Shown: positions 35,857-44,208 of the stretch, piece after piece | Position numbering within the stretch: the stretch's first letter is position 1 | Layout: each line of letters starts with the position of its first letter | Source: Desulfitobacterium dehalogenans ATCC 51507 | Lineage (GTDB): Bacteria > Bacillota > Desulfitobacteriia > Desulfitobacteriales > Desulfitobacteriaceae | DNA: 64,000 nt | Direction of reading: 5' to 3' | Assembly: GCF_000243155.2 (NCBI RefSeq) | Contig: NC_018017.1 | Location: 2,790,001-2,854,000, forward strand | The notes under the pieces: model-generated | What the model was told of the DNA's origin: nothing | The model's input: only the letters and a program-made list of their open reading frames with translations | Databases searched by the model: none | Translations under genes and position numbers: made by a program

Positions 35857-36612
35857 TTATCTATAGTTCAGCTCCAGCGTTTGAACCTGCACATTGCTTT
35901 CAATATAATCGATTAATTGATTTAAAGAGTGGTTTTTAAGATTAGGAAGCTCTCGGAGAATAGTTCTAGCCTCAGTCAGAGCAGAGTCAACCACCTTACC
36001 CTCAATTCGTTCTTGAGATGCGGCCCAGGCAATCCCCAAATTCCATCCTATGGTCTCACATTGCTCCTGCACCTTCACCGAACAGCCGGCCAGTTCTGCC
36101 CCCAGCCGTGCAGCAAGACCTGTTAGCGATGCTCTTTCCATCTCAATTGTCTTTATGTATTCGCCTTCACTCACTCTTTTATCCTTTGATAACCAACGAA
36201 TTATTGCTCCTTGGTTCATACTTTCGATAATTTTAGCCAGAGGTGCCAAGAAATGAAGCATTTTTTCCTTACATAAATTTAGAAAAAATTTCCCATACAA
36301 AAAATCCCCCACAAGTACCGGAAATTGTCGTTTGCTTTCTTCTAAATCCGGATCATCCTTCATCAGGCGATGAACCTGGTCAGCCATAAATATGTATTGA
36401 AAGATTGTGGCTAGACCAATAGCTGAACGTGTAGCACCTCCAAAGGTCTGGCTCACGGAAAGGACAATAAGAGGGCAGGCGTTATTCTCAAGTTCACCAA
36501 AATTCAATTCTACAAGTTCGTCAAATTCTGCAGCCTTGAGCTTGATTTCACGTCTAAGGGTTCTTTTTATTTCTTCAAGCTCCTCCTTGAAGTGTTCGGT
36601 CAGTAGCAACAA
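35857..36612 (-). CDS. Catalytically degenerate prenyl synthase homologue
   Basis: 251 aa. Overall layout is that of an all-helical prenyl diphosphate synthase: ACPLIVLSVSQTFGG corresponds to the GGKRLRP region, IFMADQVHRLMKDD to the first Asp motif, PVLVGDFLYGKFFLNLC to the AGDYLLA motif. The DDxxD aspartates are lost (ADQVH) and the second Asp motif is replaced by IGWNLGIAWAASQER. It cannot be a normal catalyst. As it leads the unit that ends with an intact synthase, it may be a regulatory or small subunit like HepS, though not an orthologue by sequence. The TTG start follows AAGGAGAG. Confidence 0.72.
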   Translation of the reverse strand: MLLLTEHFKEELEEIKRTLRREIKLKAAEFDELVELNFGELENNACPLIVLSVSQTFGGATRSAIGLATIFQYIFMADQVHRLMKDDPDLEESKRQFPVLVGDFLYGKFFLNLCKEKMLHFLAPLAKIIESMNQGAIIRWLSKDKRVSEGEYIKTIEMERASLTGLAARLGAELAGCSVKVQEQCETIGWNLGIAWAASQERIEGKVVDSALTEARTILRELPNLKNHSLNQLIDYIESNVQVQTLELNYR

Positions 36613-36625
36613 GGCAATCTCTCCT

Positions 36626-36661
36626 TAATATTTGAGGCTAATCTAAGTAATATTCGAGGCT
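36626..36661 (-). repeat. 14-bp direct repeat before the degenerate synthase gene
   Basis: TAATATTTGAGGCT (36626-36639) and TAATATTCGAGGCT (36648-36661), one mismatch, 22 bp apart, immediately upstream of the ribosome site. Confidence 0.6.
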
Positions 36662-36778
36662 TTACATCAAAATCCTGCCCCTAGTACAGTTCCTACGATC
36701 AATAACATTATTTTTTACAAGTTCATATAAATAATCCTACAATTACTTAGAAAATATTGACATTCCATAATTCAAAAC

Positions 36779-36814
36779 AATAGACCTTGTAACTCTCCCG
36801 TCACAAGGTCTATT
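36779..36814 (-). terminator. Terminator of speD
   Basis: AATAGACCTTGT ... ACAAGGTCTATT, a 12-bp perfect stem with a 12-nt loop, 43 nt after the speD stop, followed on the minus strand by GTTTTG. Confidence 0.65.
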
Positions 36815-36856
36815 ATGCCAGCCTTCTCTCAGTCTGGAATAAAATAAATATCCCTC

Positions 36857-37234
36857 CTAAAGATTTACCGCTTCTTTTGGATCTTCTACGAGTCCACGTT
36901 TCATTTCCGTAGCTGTCATATGACCTGCTTTAAATTGCTCGGTCAAATAATTACAGGCATCCCAGGGATTGACCTGATCCCCGCATGTGAATACGTCTAC
37001 TGCTGCATAACCAAGTTCTGGCCATGTATGAATGGCTAAATGGGATTCGGAAATGACTACCACACCACTCACACCTTGCGGACTGAACTTATGAAATACC
37101 ACTTCACGTACTTCTGCGCCTGCTTCCAGGGCTGCGTTGACCATGATTGCTTCGACTTCTTCGCGGCTATTGAGAATCTCGAAACTGCAACCATAGATTT
37201 CAGCCAACACATGACGTCCCAGAGAATTGCTCAT
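36857..37234 (-). CDS. speD: S-adenosylmethionine decarboxylase proenzyme
   Basis: 125 aa, the small prokaryotic class (SpeH). The self-cleaving serine is in [20 protein letters not shown] (about residue 62), which becomes the pyruvoyl group; [11 protein letters not shown] contains the conserved cysteine. It makes decarboxylated SAM for spermidine synthesis. No spermidine synthase is adjacent. Monocistronic with its own terminator. Confidence 0.94.
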   Translation of the reverse strand: MSNSLGRHVLAEIYGCSFEILNSREEVEAIMVNAALEAGAEVREVVFHKFSPQGVSGVVVISESHLAIHTWPELGYAAVDVFTCGDQVNPWDACNYLTEQFKAGHMTATEMKRGLVEDPKEAVNL

Positions 37235-37551
37235 TTTGTCATCTTTGCCCCCTTTACAAAAGCAAAATGGAAGGAATCCGAGCCGAACAAAGCAGTTCGG
37301 TGACCCAAATTCCTATCGAAAACAATTGTAGCACAATGTGGCCGCTTGTCAATAAAAAAGTTAACTTTATCCCGGTAAAACCCTCTTATCTGCTCCAAAT
37401 CTGGAATGAGATGAACTCTCTTCCGGTTTGCTCCGCATTCCTCAGTATTTCACTTTTATATTATGAGAATTATTAAGAACTGTGCTTTCCTCGATTGGAT
37501 GAGTCCAAATCTTTCGGCTGAAAGTTATTTAATTATTAATGAAGGAAAGTT
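37235..37551. other. Upstream region of speD
   Basis: No gene supported. The segment separates speD from the structured repeat copy A and should contain the speD promoter. Confidence 0.3.
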
Positions 37552-37712
37552 GTTGTCCGGGTCGGGTAGCTTTACGCACACCGCTCCCTCAATAGCTCCA
37601 GAGCTGGTCAACTCGCTTTCTTAACAGCTGCGCCAAACCTTCGGGTAGTACCTGATGTGAACCGGTGGCTGCGCTACGTTAAGAAAGCTTCGTTAACCCG
37701 GCCGCTCTTCCG
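37552..37712 (-). repeat. Structured intergenic repeat, copy A
   Basis: About 160 bp closely related to a second copy at 59663-59827. Shared blocks include TTGTCCGGGTCGGGTAGC, GCTCCAGAGCTGG, CAGCTGCGCCAAACCT and TACCTGATGTGAACC. An 11-bp perfect stem (GCTTTCTTAAC 37615-37625 with GTTAAGAAAGC 37678-37688) encloses a conserved 52-nt loop. Four stem pairs differ from copy B by compensatory changes. Strand is given as minus because there the one mismatch of copy B becomes a G-U pair. Function unknown. Confidence 0.75.
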
Positions 37713-37845
37713 CTTAAAGAAAGCTTGGCTTATGGTGAGTGACGCGAAGCAGAACCTTAGCTGCCTTATACACAGTGAAAATCCTTCGCTCTTGTGCGTA
37801 AAGCTACGCTTACGGGTCATTAGGGGCGTTATCTGTTGGATCCAT

Positions 37846-39000
37846 TTATTTATTTTTAGAATAGACAATCTTTCCGTTAATGATCGTCTGCTGAACCTTG
37901 GCATTAATATTCAACGGCTCTTGGTCATAGACGACCAGATCGGCATCATACCCTTTAGAGATTCTGCCAATGCGATCATCACATCCCAGAATCTCGGCTG
38001 GACTGACCGTAAGACATTTTAATGCATCTTTTGGAGAAAGTCCTTCTGTTACAGCCAAGATAGCTATGGTCCTCAATTGATCGATGGAGTTGTAGGGATG
38101 ATCTGTGATTAAGGCGACTTTTAGCCCTGAGCCCACTAATTTAAGGGCTGAGGCATAATTTCTATTGCGGAGTTCCATTTTTATGCGCGGAGTCAGCATG
38201 GGACCAAAAGCTACCGCTACCTTCTTTTCAAACAAATAGTCGGCAATAAGATCCGCCTCTGTTCCATGTTCGATAACCAATTTTTCGATATTAAATTCTT
38301 CAGCGATGCGAACGGCAGTTATAATATCATCGGCTCGGTGGGCATGGGCTCGCAAGGGGATTTCTCCCATTAAAACCGGAATCACAGCCTCCAGCTTGAC
38401 GTCACGTTGATTCACTTTATTCGCCTTTTTCAAGATCATATAATCCTGAGTTCGCATGAATAACTCACGAATCAGAGATGCCGTACCCATCCGGGTTACC
38501 GGTGATTTTTTATCTTGGCCATAGGTGGTGAGCGGGTTTTCTCCCAGGGCGACTTTTAAACCTACCGGGTTCTTGATTACCATATGATCGATGATTCGCC
38601 CTGAGGTTTTGAAGGCCATACTTAAGCCCCCTACCGGATTATCGCTTCCCGGTCCGGACATAACTGTGGTAATTCCATTGCGAACCGCATCCTTAAAGGC
38701 AATATCCATGGGATTGACTGCATCGATTGCTCTAAGATTCGGGGTGATGGGATCAGATATTTCATTATTGTCCACACCGATTTTTCCTGTTGCTTCCTCA
38801 ATGATCCCCAAATGTGTATGACAATCAATCAATCCTGGCAGAATATAACCCTCTTGCACATCAATAAACGGGACCCCCTTTTCCCCTTCGATTACCTGTC
38901 CGATCTCTTTAATTTTATTATTCTCGATGAAAATATCAGCCTTAATAAAATCCTCCTGCTCATGAAGCCAGACCAAACCGTTTTTTATTAAAAGACTCAT
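37846..39000 (-). CDS. Metal-dependent amidohydrolase
   Basis: 384 aa, imidazolonepropionase-like branch of the amidohydrolase superfamily. Metal ligands are seen in GLIDCHTHLG (HxH, about 58-61), HAHRADD, EHGTEAD and TDHPYNS. The N-terminal strand domain LLIKNGLVWLHEQEDFIKADIFIENNKI and C-terminal ADLVVYDQEPL are typical. It hydrolyses a C-N bond in an unknown substrate; cytoplasmic. Divergent from the hydrogenase operon and followed by repeat copy A. Confidence 0.85.
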   Translation of the reverse strand: MSLLIKNGLVWLHEQEDFIKADIFIENNKIKEIGQVIEGEKGVPFIDVQEGYILPGLIDCHTHLGIIEEATGKIGVDNNEISDPITPNLRAIDAVNPMDIAFKDAVRNGITTVMSGPGSDNPVGGLSMAFKTSGRIIDHMVIKNPVGLKVALGENPLTTYGQDKKSPVTRMGTASLIRELFMRTQDYMILKKANKVNQRDVKLEAVIPVLMGEIPLRAHAHRADDIITAVRIAEEFNIEKLVIEHGTEADLIADYLFEKKVAVAFGPMLTPRIKMELRNRNYASALKLVGSGLKVALITDHPYNSIDQLRTIAILAVTEGLSPKDALKCLTVSPAEILGCDDRIGRISKGYDADLVVYDQEPLNINAKVQQTIINGKIVYSKNK

Positions 39001-39164
39001 CCCTTCACCCCTACTGTGTTAGCTTTTTCTTAGTATTACCGGAAAAACCATTATTGAACACATTCATTTCCCTTAGGGTCTTTGCCAAGGGACATACAAC
39101 CATGTATAGTTTTCCACTTTTTGCAAAACAATATCTTGAATTCCAGAGTCAGGGAGGGATAACC

Positions 39165-40247
39165 GTGGACAAAGATACCTATTATAGCTGGGCCCGCCGC
39201 AAAGGCATTTCGCGTCGTGACTTCTTAAAGTTCTGTACGATGACCGCTGCTATGTTGGGACTTGACTCTTCATCTGTCCCTAAAATAGTCAAAGCTCTCG
39301 AAACAAAACCCCGCGTTCCGGTAATCTATTTAAATCTACAGGAATGCACTTGTTGCAGCGAGTCCTTTCTGCGCAGTGCTCATCCGCTGATTTCCGATCT
39401 CATATTCAATATGATATCCCTGGATTATATGGAAGTTATCCAAGCTGCTGCAGGAATACAGGCTGAGTCTGCCCGACTTAAAGCCATGCAGGACTATTAT
39501 GGAAAATATGTTTTGGTCGTCGAGGGCAGCGCCACCTTAGGAGACGGTGGAATCTATTGTACCATTGGGGGAATGACCGCCAATGACCTTCTCAAGGAAT
39601 GTGCCGATGGAGCAGCCGCAGTCATTGCTTATGGTTCCTGTGCCACCAACGCCTGTATTCAAGGGGCTTACCCCAATCCTACAGAAGCCGTCCCCATCCG
39701 CCGTATTGTCAAAAACAAACCGGTGATCGATGTACCCGGCTGCCCACCCATCGCTGAAGTCATCACTGGAACTATCGTGCATTATATAACCTTTGGTGAA
39801 ATTCCTGAACTAACCAGCCAGGGCCGTCCCAAAGCTTTTTATTCCAAACGGGTTCATGATGGATGTACCCGGCGCGCTTTCTTTGATGCCGGCCAATTCG
39901 TCGAGCAGTTTGATGATGAAGGAGCTAAAAAGGGTTGGTGCCTCTACAAGATGGGTTGTAAAGGGCCCGTAGCTTACAACGCCTGCGCTGTTATCGAGTG
40001 GAATGGAGGGGTTAGCTTCCCTGTCAAATCAGGTCATCCTTGCATGGCTTGTTCCGAAAACAACTGGTACGATACCAGCACACCCTTTTATACCCATCTG
40101 GCCGATATCCCCAATAATGCTATCGGTAGAAATCCCGACGAAGTGGGGATGGCTGCCTTAGGAGTTGCGGGGATCGGAGTGGTGGCTCATGCCGCAGCGA
40201 CCATCGTCACAAAAACCGGTGAGAAAAGGCAGAAGCAGGAAAAATAA
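39165..40247 (+). CDS. hyaA: [NiFe] hydrogenase small subunit (HyaA type)
   Basis: About 360 aa. The Tat signal is ISRRDFLKF plus a hydrophobic stretch. Proximal cluster LQECTCCSES, then VVEGSATLGDGG, GSCATNACIQGAYPNPTEA, PGCPP, and distal/medial cluster cysteines (HDGCTRRAFFDAGQF, GWCLYKMGCKGP, HPCMACSE). A C-terminal helix (VGMAALGVAGIGVVAHAAATIV) anchors it. The GTG at 39165 follows AGGGAGG. With HyaB and HyaC it should oxidise H2 outside and pass electrons to menaquinone. Confidence 0.93.
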   Translation: MDKDTYYSWARRKGISRRDFLKFCTMTAAMLGLDSSSVPKIVKALETKPRVPVIYLNLQECTCCSESFLRSAHPLISDLIFNMISLDYMEVIQAAAGIQAESARLKAMQDYYGKYVLVVEGSATLGDGGIYCTIGGMTANDLLKECADGAAAVIAYGSCATNACIQGAYPNPTEAVPIRRIVKNKPVIDVPGCPPIAEVITGTIVHYITFGEIPELTSQGRPKAFYSKRVHDGCTRRAFFDAGQFVEQFDDEGAKKGWCLYKMGCKGPVAYNACAVIEWNGGVSFPVKSGHPCMACSENNWYDTSTPFYTHLADIPNNAIGRNPDEVGMAALGVAGIGVVAHAAATIVTKTGEKRQKQEK

Positions 40248-40264
40248 GGAGAGGTTTGAAGTCT

Positions 40265-41977
40265 ATGGCTACACGAATTGTTGTTGATCCGTTAACCCGG
40301 GTGGAAGGGCATTTGAGAATTGAAGCTGTAGTTGAAGGCACCAAAATCACTGAAGCCTTAAGTTCGGGAACCATATTTCGAGGAATTGAAAAAATCGTTG
40401 AGAATCGAGATCCCAGAGATGTCTGGTCTTTTGTCCAAAGAATCTGCGGAGTATGTACCCATATTCATTCCATCGCTTCAGTCCGTGCTGTTGAAGATGC
40501 TCTTGACTATAGAATTCCTAAGAATGCCAACATTATCCGCAATATCATGACCCTTACCCAAATGGTTCATGATCATGTGGTTCATTTCTACCATTTGCAT
40601 GGTTTTGACTGGGTCGATGTTCTAAGCGCTCTGAAGGCCGATCCCAAGGCAACCAGCGAACTGGCCATGTCCCTATCGGATTGGCCCAACTCTTCGGAGG
40701 GTTACTTCCGTGATGTACAAAATAAGGTTAAGAGACTTGTTGAAAGCAGACAGTTAGGGATTTTCGCCAATGCCTATTGGGGGCATCCCGCTTATCGTCT
40801 CCCTCCTGAAGCCAATTTGCTGGCAGTAGCTCATTATATCGAGGCCCTTAATTGGCAAAAAGAAATTGTCAAAATTCACACCATCTTTGGCGGAAAAAAC
40901 CCTCATCCCAATTATTGTGTAGGGGGCCATCCTTCCACCATTAACCTGAACGATGTCCATGTCATCAATATGGAGCGCTTAAATCTCGTCAAATCAAAAA
41001 TCGATGAGGCCCAAATCTTCGTGGATAAAGTCCTCCTTCCCGACCTCTTTGCTATTGCCGGCTTCTACAAAGGGGACTTATGGGGGGGCGGGATCGGAAA
41101 TTTCCTCTGTTATGGGGGTGTCCCTATGACAGATATTCGGGAGCCTGACTCCTTCCTTTTCCCTAATGGTGCCGTCTTAAACCGCGATCTGAGCAAAGTC
41201 TATGACGTGGATCTGAAGGATCCCGAACACATCAAAGAGTTCGTCAGCCACTCCTGGTACCAATACGACGATCCCAAGGCCGGATTGCATCCTTGGCAGG
41301 GTAAGACTGCCCCAGTCTATGACGGGCCAAGACCTCCCTACCATAATCTCGATGAGAATAAAAAATACAGCTGGATCAAAACTCCTCATTGGAAAGGAAA
41401 TCCCATGGAGGTAGGACCCCTTGCCCGTTTTGTCGTAGGGTATGCCCGCGGTAATAAGCCCATCAAAGGTTTGGTCGATGATGCTCTACGGCGATTAGAT
41501 CTGCCTGTTAATGCCCTGTTTTCTACCCTGGGCAGAACCTTGGCAAGGGCTCTGGAAGCTAAACTTTCCGTGGACCATTTAGCCGGATTTTACTCAGATT
41601 TGATTGCTAATATAAAAGCGGGAGACAGTCAGACTTTCAATCCGGAGAAATGGGATCCCAGTCGTTGGCCGACCACCGCTCAAGGGGTTGGTTTTGCCGA
41701 AGCACCCCGTGGTGCCTTGGCTCACTGGATCAAAATCCATGATGGCAAAGTGGAAAGCTATCAGGCAGTGGTTCCTACTACTTGGAACGCTGCTCCCCGG
41801 GATGAAAAGGGAGTTAAAGGCCCTTACGAAGCCTCGCTCCTGGATACTCCTGTAGCGGTTCAAGATCAGCCTCTGGAACTGCTTCGAACCATCCACTCCT
41901 TTGATCCCTGTTTAGCTTGCGCAACTCATCTCATCTCTCCCACAGGAGAAAAATTAGCAAAAGTAAAAGTTCTCTAG
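40265..41977 (+). CDS. hyaB: [NiFe] hydrogenase large subunit (HyaB type)
   Basis: About 570 aa. Ni-Fe ligands are in RICGVCTHIHS (about 60-70) and DPCLACATH near the C-terminus; the 15 residues after that histidine (LISPTGEKLAK...) are the peptide removed by a maturation endopeptidase. Starts ATRIVVDPLTRVEGHLRIEA. The ATG at 40265 follows GGAGAGG. It is exported folded together with HyaA. No endopeptidase or Hyp gene is in the window. Confidence 0.95.
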   Translation: MATRIVVDPLTRVEGHLRIEAVVEGTKITEALSSGTIFRGIEKIVENRDPRDVWSFVQRICGVCTHIHSIASVRAVEDALDYRIPKNANIIRNIMTLTQMVHDHVVHFYHLHGFDWVDVLSALKADPKATSELAMSLSDWPNSSEGYFRDVQNKVKRLVESRQLGIFANAYWGHPAYRLPPEANLLAVAHYIEALNWQKEIVKIHTIFGGKNPHPNYCVGGHPSTINLNDVHVINMERLNLVKSKIDEAQIFVDKVLLPDLFAIAGFYKGDLWGGGIGNFLCYGGVPMTDIREPDSFLFPNGAVLNRDLSKVYDVDLKDPEHIKEFVSHSWYQYDDPKAGLHPWQGKTAPVYDGPRPPYHNLDENKKYSWIKTPHWKGNPMEVGPLARFVVGYARGNKPIKGLVDDALRRLDLPVNALFSTLGRTLARALEAKLSVDHLAGFYSDLIANIKAGDSQTFNPEKWDPSRWPTTAQGVGFAEAPRGALAHWIKIHDGKVESYQAVVPTTWNAAPRDEKGVKGPYEASLLDTPVAVQDQPLELLRTIHSFDPCLACATHLISPTGEKLAKVKVL

Positions 41978-41987
41978 ACAAAAGGAT

Positions 41988-42746
41988 GTGTGCCCCATGG
42001 CTGAATCCAAAAACTATCAACCTTATGGGAGTCCCTCAAAACTTCGCGCTCCCATCTATGTGTGGCAATTGCCTGTCAGACTCTTTCACTGGATTAATGC
42101 CGTCTCCATAGTGATTTTATTTGTCACCGGGCTATATATCGGCAATCCCATTCTAGTAGCTCCCGGAGAAGCGGTCGGTAATTTTGTCATGGGCAATAGT
42201 CGTTATTGGCATGGTGTTACTGCCTATATTTTTACAGCCAATCTTCTTTTTCGCTTGTACTGGTTTATAGTCGGCAATGAATACTCAAAGCTGCGGTTTT
42301 GGCGCAAAGAGTTCTGGCGGGATGCTATAGCCACCCTAAAATACTACCTCTTTTTAACCCGTGAACATACAACCCATGTCGGGCATAATTCTATGGCCCA
42401 ATTGATGTATCTTGTCTTCATTTGGATTGCCAGCTTGGTCATGATTCTGACCGGTTTTGCCATGAGGGCTACAGCAACTCCGCCGGACGGAGTCCTTGGC
42501 CTTTTTTCCTGGCTGATCCCAGCCATGGGCAGCGAAAATCAAGTCCGAATGATCCATCATCTTTTTGCTTGGGGTTATGCCGCCTTTCTCCTTGGCCATC
42601 TCTATATGGTCTTTCGTCAGGATATCCTGGATGATGATGGTACTGTCTCATCCATGATCAGCGGTTATAAGTATGAACTATCTGAAACCATAAAACCTGA
42701 GGATACTAAGAATCGAAAATCGGAGGATCACCCAGCTTCCTCCTGA
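41988..42746 (+). CDS. hyaC: Hydrogenase cytochrome b subunit (HyaC type)
   Basis: 252 aa, four membrane helices with haem histidines in QLPVRLFHWINAVSIVILFVTG, YWHGVTAYIF, and MIHHLFAWGYAAFLLGHLYM. It connects the hydrogenase to menaquinone. Begins 10 nt after hyaB. The tail (SETIKPEDTKNRKSEDHP) is hydrophilic. It ends before a strong hairpin and the riboswitch of the next gene. Confidence 0.92.
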   Translation: MCPMAESKNYQPYGSPSKLRAPIYVWQLPVRLFHWINAVSIVILFVTGLYIGNPILVAPGEAVGNFVMGNSRYWHGVTAYIFTANLLFRLYWFIVGNEYSKLRFWRKEFWRDAIATLKYYLFLTREHTTHVGHNSMAQLMYLVFIWIASLVMILTGFAMRATATPPDGVLGLFSWLIPAMGSENQVRMIHHLFAWGYAAFLLGHLYMVFRQDILDDDGTVSSMISGYKYELSETIKPEDTKNRKSEDHPASS

Positions 42747-42756
42747 TATGGGAAAA

Positions 42757-42786
42757 TGGCGGCTACCTTGAAACGGTAGTCCGCCA
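42757..42786 (+). terminator. Hairpin after the hydrogenase operon
   Basis: TGGCGGCTACC pairs with GGTAGTCCGCCA (one bulge) around a 7-nt loop, 10 nt after the hyaC stop; no T run follows, so terminator function is uncertain. Confidence 0.45.
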
Positions 42787-42887
42787 TACCAGATATATTA
42801 GCTGGGCCTGAGATGGGAATACCTCCTTGAGCGGATTGAAGGTTAAGGGCAAACAACTAAAAAAGCCCAAAAGTGTTTTGGGAAATC

Positions 42888-42916
42888 TTGAAGATTGTCC
42901 TCAACCTTGATATACT
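42888..42916 (+). promoter_or_regulatory. Promoter of the riboswitch-terC unit
   Basis: TTGAAG (42888-42893), 17-nt spacer, TATACT (42911-42916), ending 16 bp before the aptamer. Confidence 0.65.
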
Positions 42917-42932
42917 GATTATGTAAAAATTC

Positions 42933-43042
42933 AAAGGGGAGTAGCTGTACAGCAAAGTCGTCATTCCCGGACTTAAGTCCCGGCTTTGTTGGCAACACAG
43001 TTGTTAGCGAGACCTTTGCCCATTTTGGGTAAAGGTTTTTTT
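42933..43042 (+). promoter_or_regulatory. yybP-ykoY manganese riboswitch with terminator
   Basis: The leader begins AAAGGGGAGTAGC, contains paired CAAAGTC/GGCTTTG arms, GGCAACACAG and ends GCGAGACCTTTGCC, the recognisable yybP-ykoY pattern (conserved GGGGAGUAGC and GCGAGACCUUUGCC). Its 3' side forms ACCTTTGCCC-N5-GGGTAAAGGT followed by seven T residues (43012-43042), an intrinsic terminator. In known members Mn2+ stabilises the aptamer and prevents termination. It precedes a TerC-family gene, the usual target. Confidence 0.92.
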
Positions 43043-43140
43043 AATGCTCAGTTTTGTTACAGCCGCCCCTTTACCACCTCTGTTAAAGGGCCTATACCAT
43101 CTGGTAACGCAAAAAATAATAAGAGAGAAGATGTAAAGAA

Positions 43141-43833
43141 ATGGAGTTTCTTAGCCCGGAATTTTTCTCAGCTCTACTATCCATCGTACTTATGGACCTG
43201 GTTCTTGGAGGGGATAACGCTATTGTTATCGGCATGGCTGCACGAAACCTGCCCCATGAGTCCCAGAAGAAAGTAATTCTGATTGGTACTGGTGGTGCTA
43301 TCCTTATCCGCTCTTTAGCAACTTTAGTGGCAGTCTGGCTCTTAAAGATTCCCGGTTTAATGTTTGTCGGTGGTGTTTTCCTGGTTTGGATGGCTTACAA
43401 CCTCCTTACCGATGATAAAGAAGGCGATCATGTGAAAAGTGCTTCGAATTTCTGGGGAGCGATTCGCACAATTATCATTGCCGACTTTGTCATGGGGCTG
43501 GATAATATTCTAGCCGTAGCAGGCGCTTCACACGGAAGTCCTTTTCTGGTTATTTTCGGACTGTGCATCAGCATCCCCATCGTGATCTGGGGAAGCACTC
43601 TTGTTATCAAGGCCATTAATCGCTTTCCGATCATTATCCCCATCGGCGCTGCAGTCATAACACATACAGCTGTAACCATGCTGGTGGGTGAACCTTATGT
43701 AAAGAATCTCATTGGTGAAAGTACCCTCATTGAATGGAGCCTTAGTGCCATCTTTATAGCCATAGTCTTGCTTCTTGGTCACCGTAAAAATAAGAAAAAA
43801 GCTCTGCAAACTGCTCAACACCATGCAGCCTAA
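43141..43833 (+). CDS. TerC/YjbE-family metal transporter
   Basis: 230 aa, seven hydrophobic helices. It has the two TerC motifs: LDLVLGGDNAIVIGMAARNLP-like (about 16-36) and ADFVMGLDNILAVAGASHG (about 115-133), whose acidic residues bind cations. Riboswitch-controlled members export Mn2+ to prevent overload or to metallate secreted proteins. The leader carries the yybP-ykoY riboswitch, which supports manganese as the ligand. Confidence 0.9.
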   Translation: MEFLSPEFFSALLSIVLMDLVLGGDNAIVIGMAARNLPHESQKKVILIGTGGAILIRSLATLVAVWLLKIPGLMFVGGVFLVWMAYNLLTDDKEGDHVKSASNFWGAIRTIIIADFVMGLDNILAVAGASHGSPFLVIFGLCISIPIVIWGSTLVIKAINRFPIIIPIGAAVITHTAVTMLVGEPYVKNLIGESTLIEWSLSAIFIAIVLLLGHRKNKKKALQTAQHHAA

Positions 43834-43849
43834 TAAATCGCCAAAAGAA

Positions 43850-43870
43850 GCGTGCCCTACCCGGGCACGC
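43850..43870. terminator. Terminator of the TerC gene
   Basis: GCGTGCCC-N5-GGGCACGC followed by TCCTTT, 17 nt after the stop. Confidence 0.7.
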
Positions 43871-43910
43871 TCCTTTAATGTCTTATTTACCTGCTTGATT
43901 CACAGAGAAA

Positions 43911-44165
43911 TTAATCCTCTATATCTATATCCAGTGCAGATATGGCCATCCAGTATCCTTGCCAAACAGCAAGGACTTGCTTGCCCACGTTATTATACTC
44001 TAGGTTGATGGACATCAAATCATCGATCATAACAGCCAGTTCCCTATCAATACGCTCTCTCATTCCCAACTGACTCTCCTGTTTGGCTACATGAACAAAA
44101 CGCATATAGGTAAAATCTGCCTCCACAAATTTGTTAAAGTCCAGTCTCTTCAATACATTACTCAT
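43911..44165 (-). CDS. Small hypothetical protein
   Basis: 84 aa, soluble, not recognised. It is rich in charged residues with a likely helical middle (MRERIDRELAVMIDDLMSINLEYNN) and an aromatic C-terminal part (VLAVWQGYWMAISALDIDIED). GGGAAGG lies very close to the ATG. It follows the PadR-controlled pair by 43 nt on the same strand and could be its last gene. Confidence 0.5.
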   Translation of the reverse strand: MSNVLKRLDFNKFVEADFTYMRFVHVAKQESQLGMRERIDRELAVMIDDLMSINLEYNNVGKQVLAVWQGYWMAISALDIDIED

Positions 44166-44208
44166 CCTTCCCTAGTCTAATCACATCATAACTATATTAC
44201 CACATCCC

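Noticed and set aside
37552-37712. Integron attC site
   Set aside because: CTTAAC/GTTAAG in copy A recalls attC core boxes, but copy B replaces them with CGCAGC/GCTGCG, and there is no cassette array or integrase.
37657-38022. Plus-strand 121-codon frame through copy A and the amidohydrolase end
   Set aside because: It lies partly antisense to a clear amidohydrolase gene and partly in the repeat; no conserved motif.
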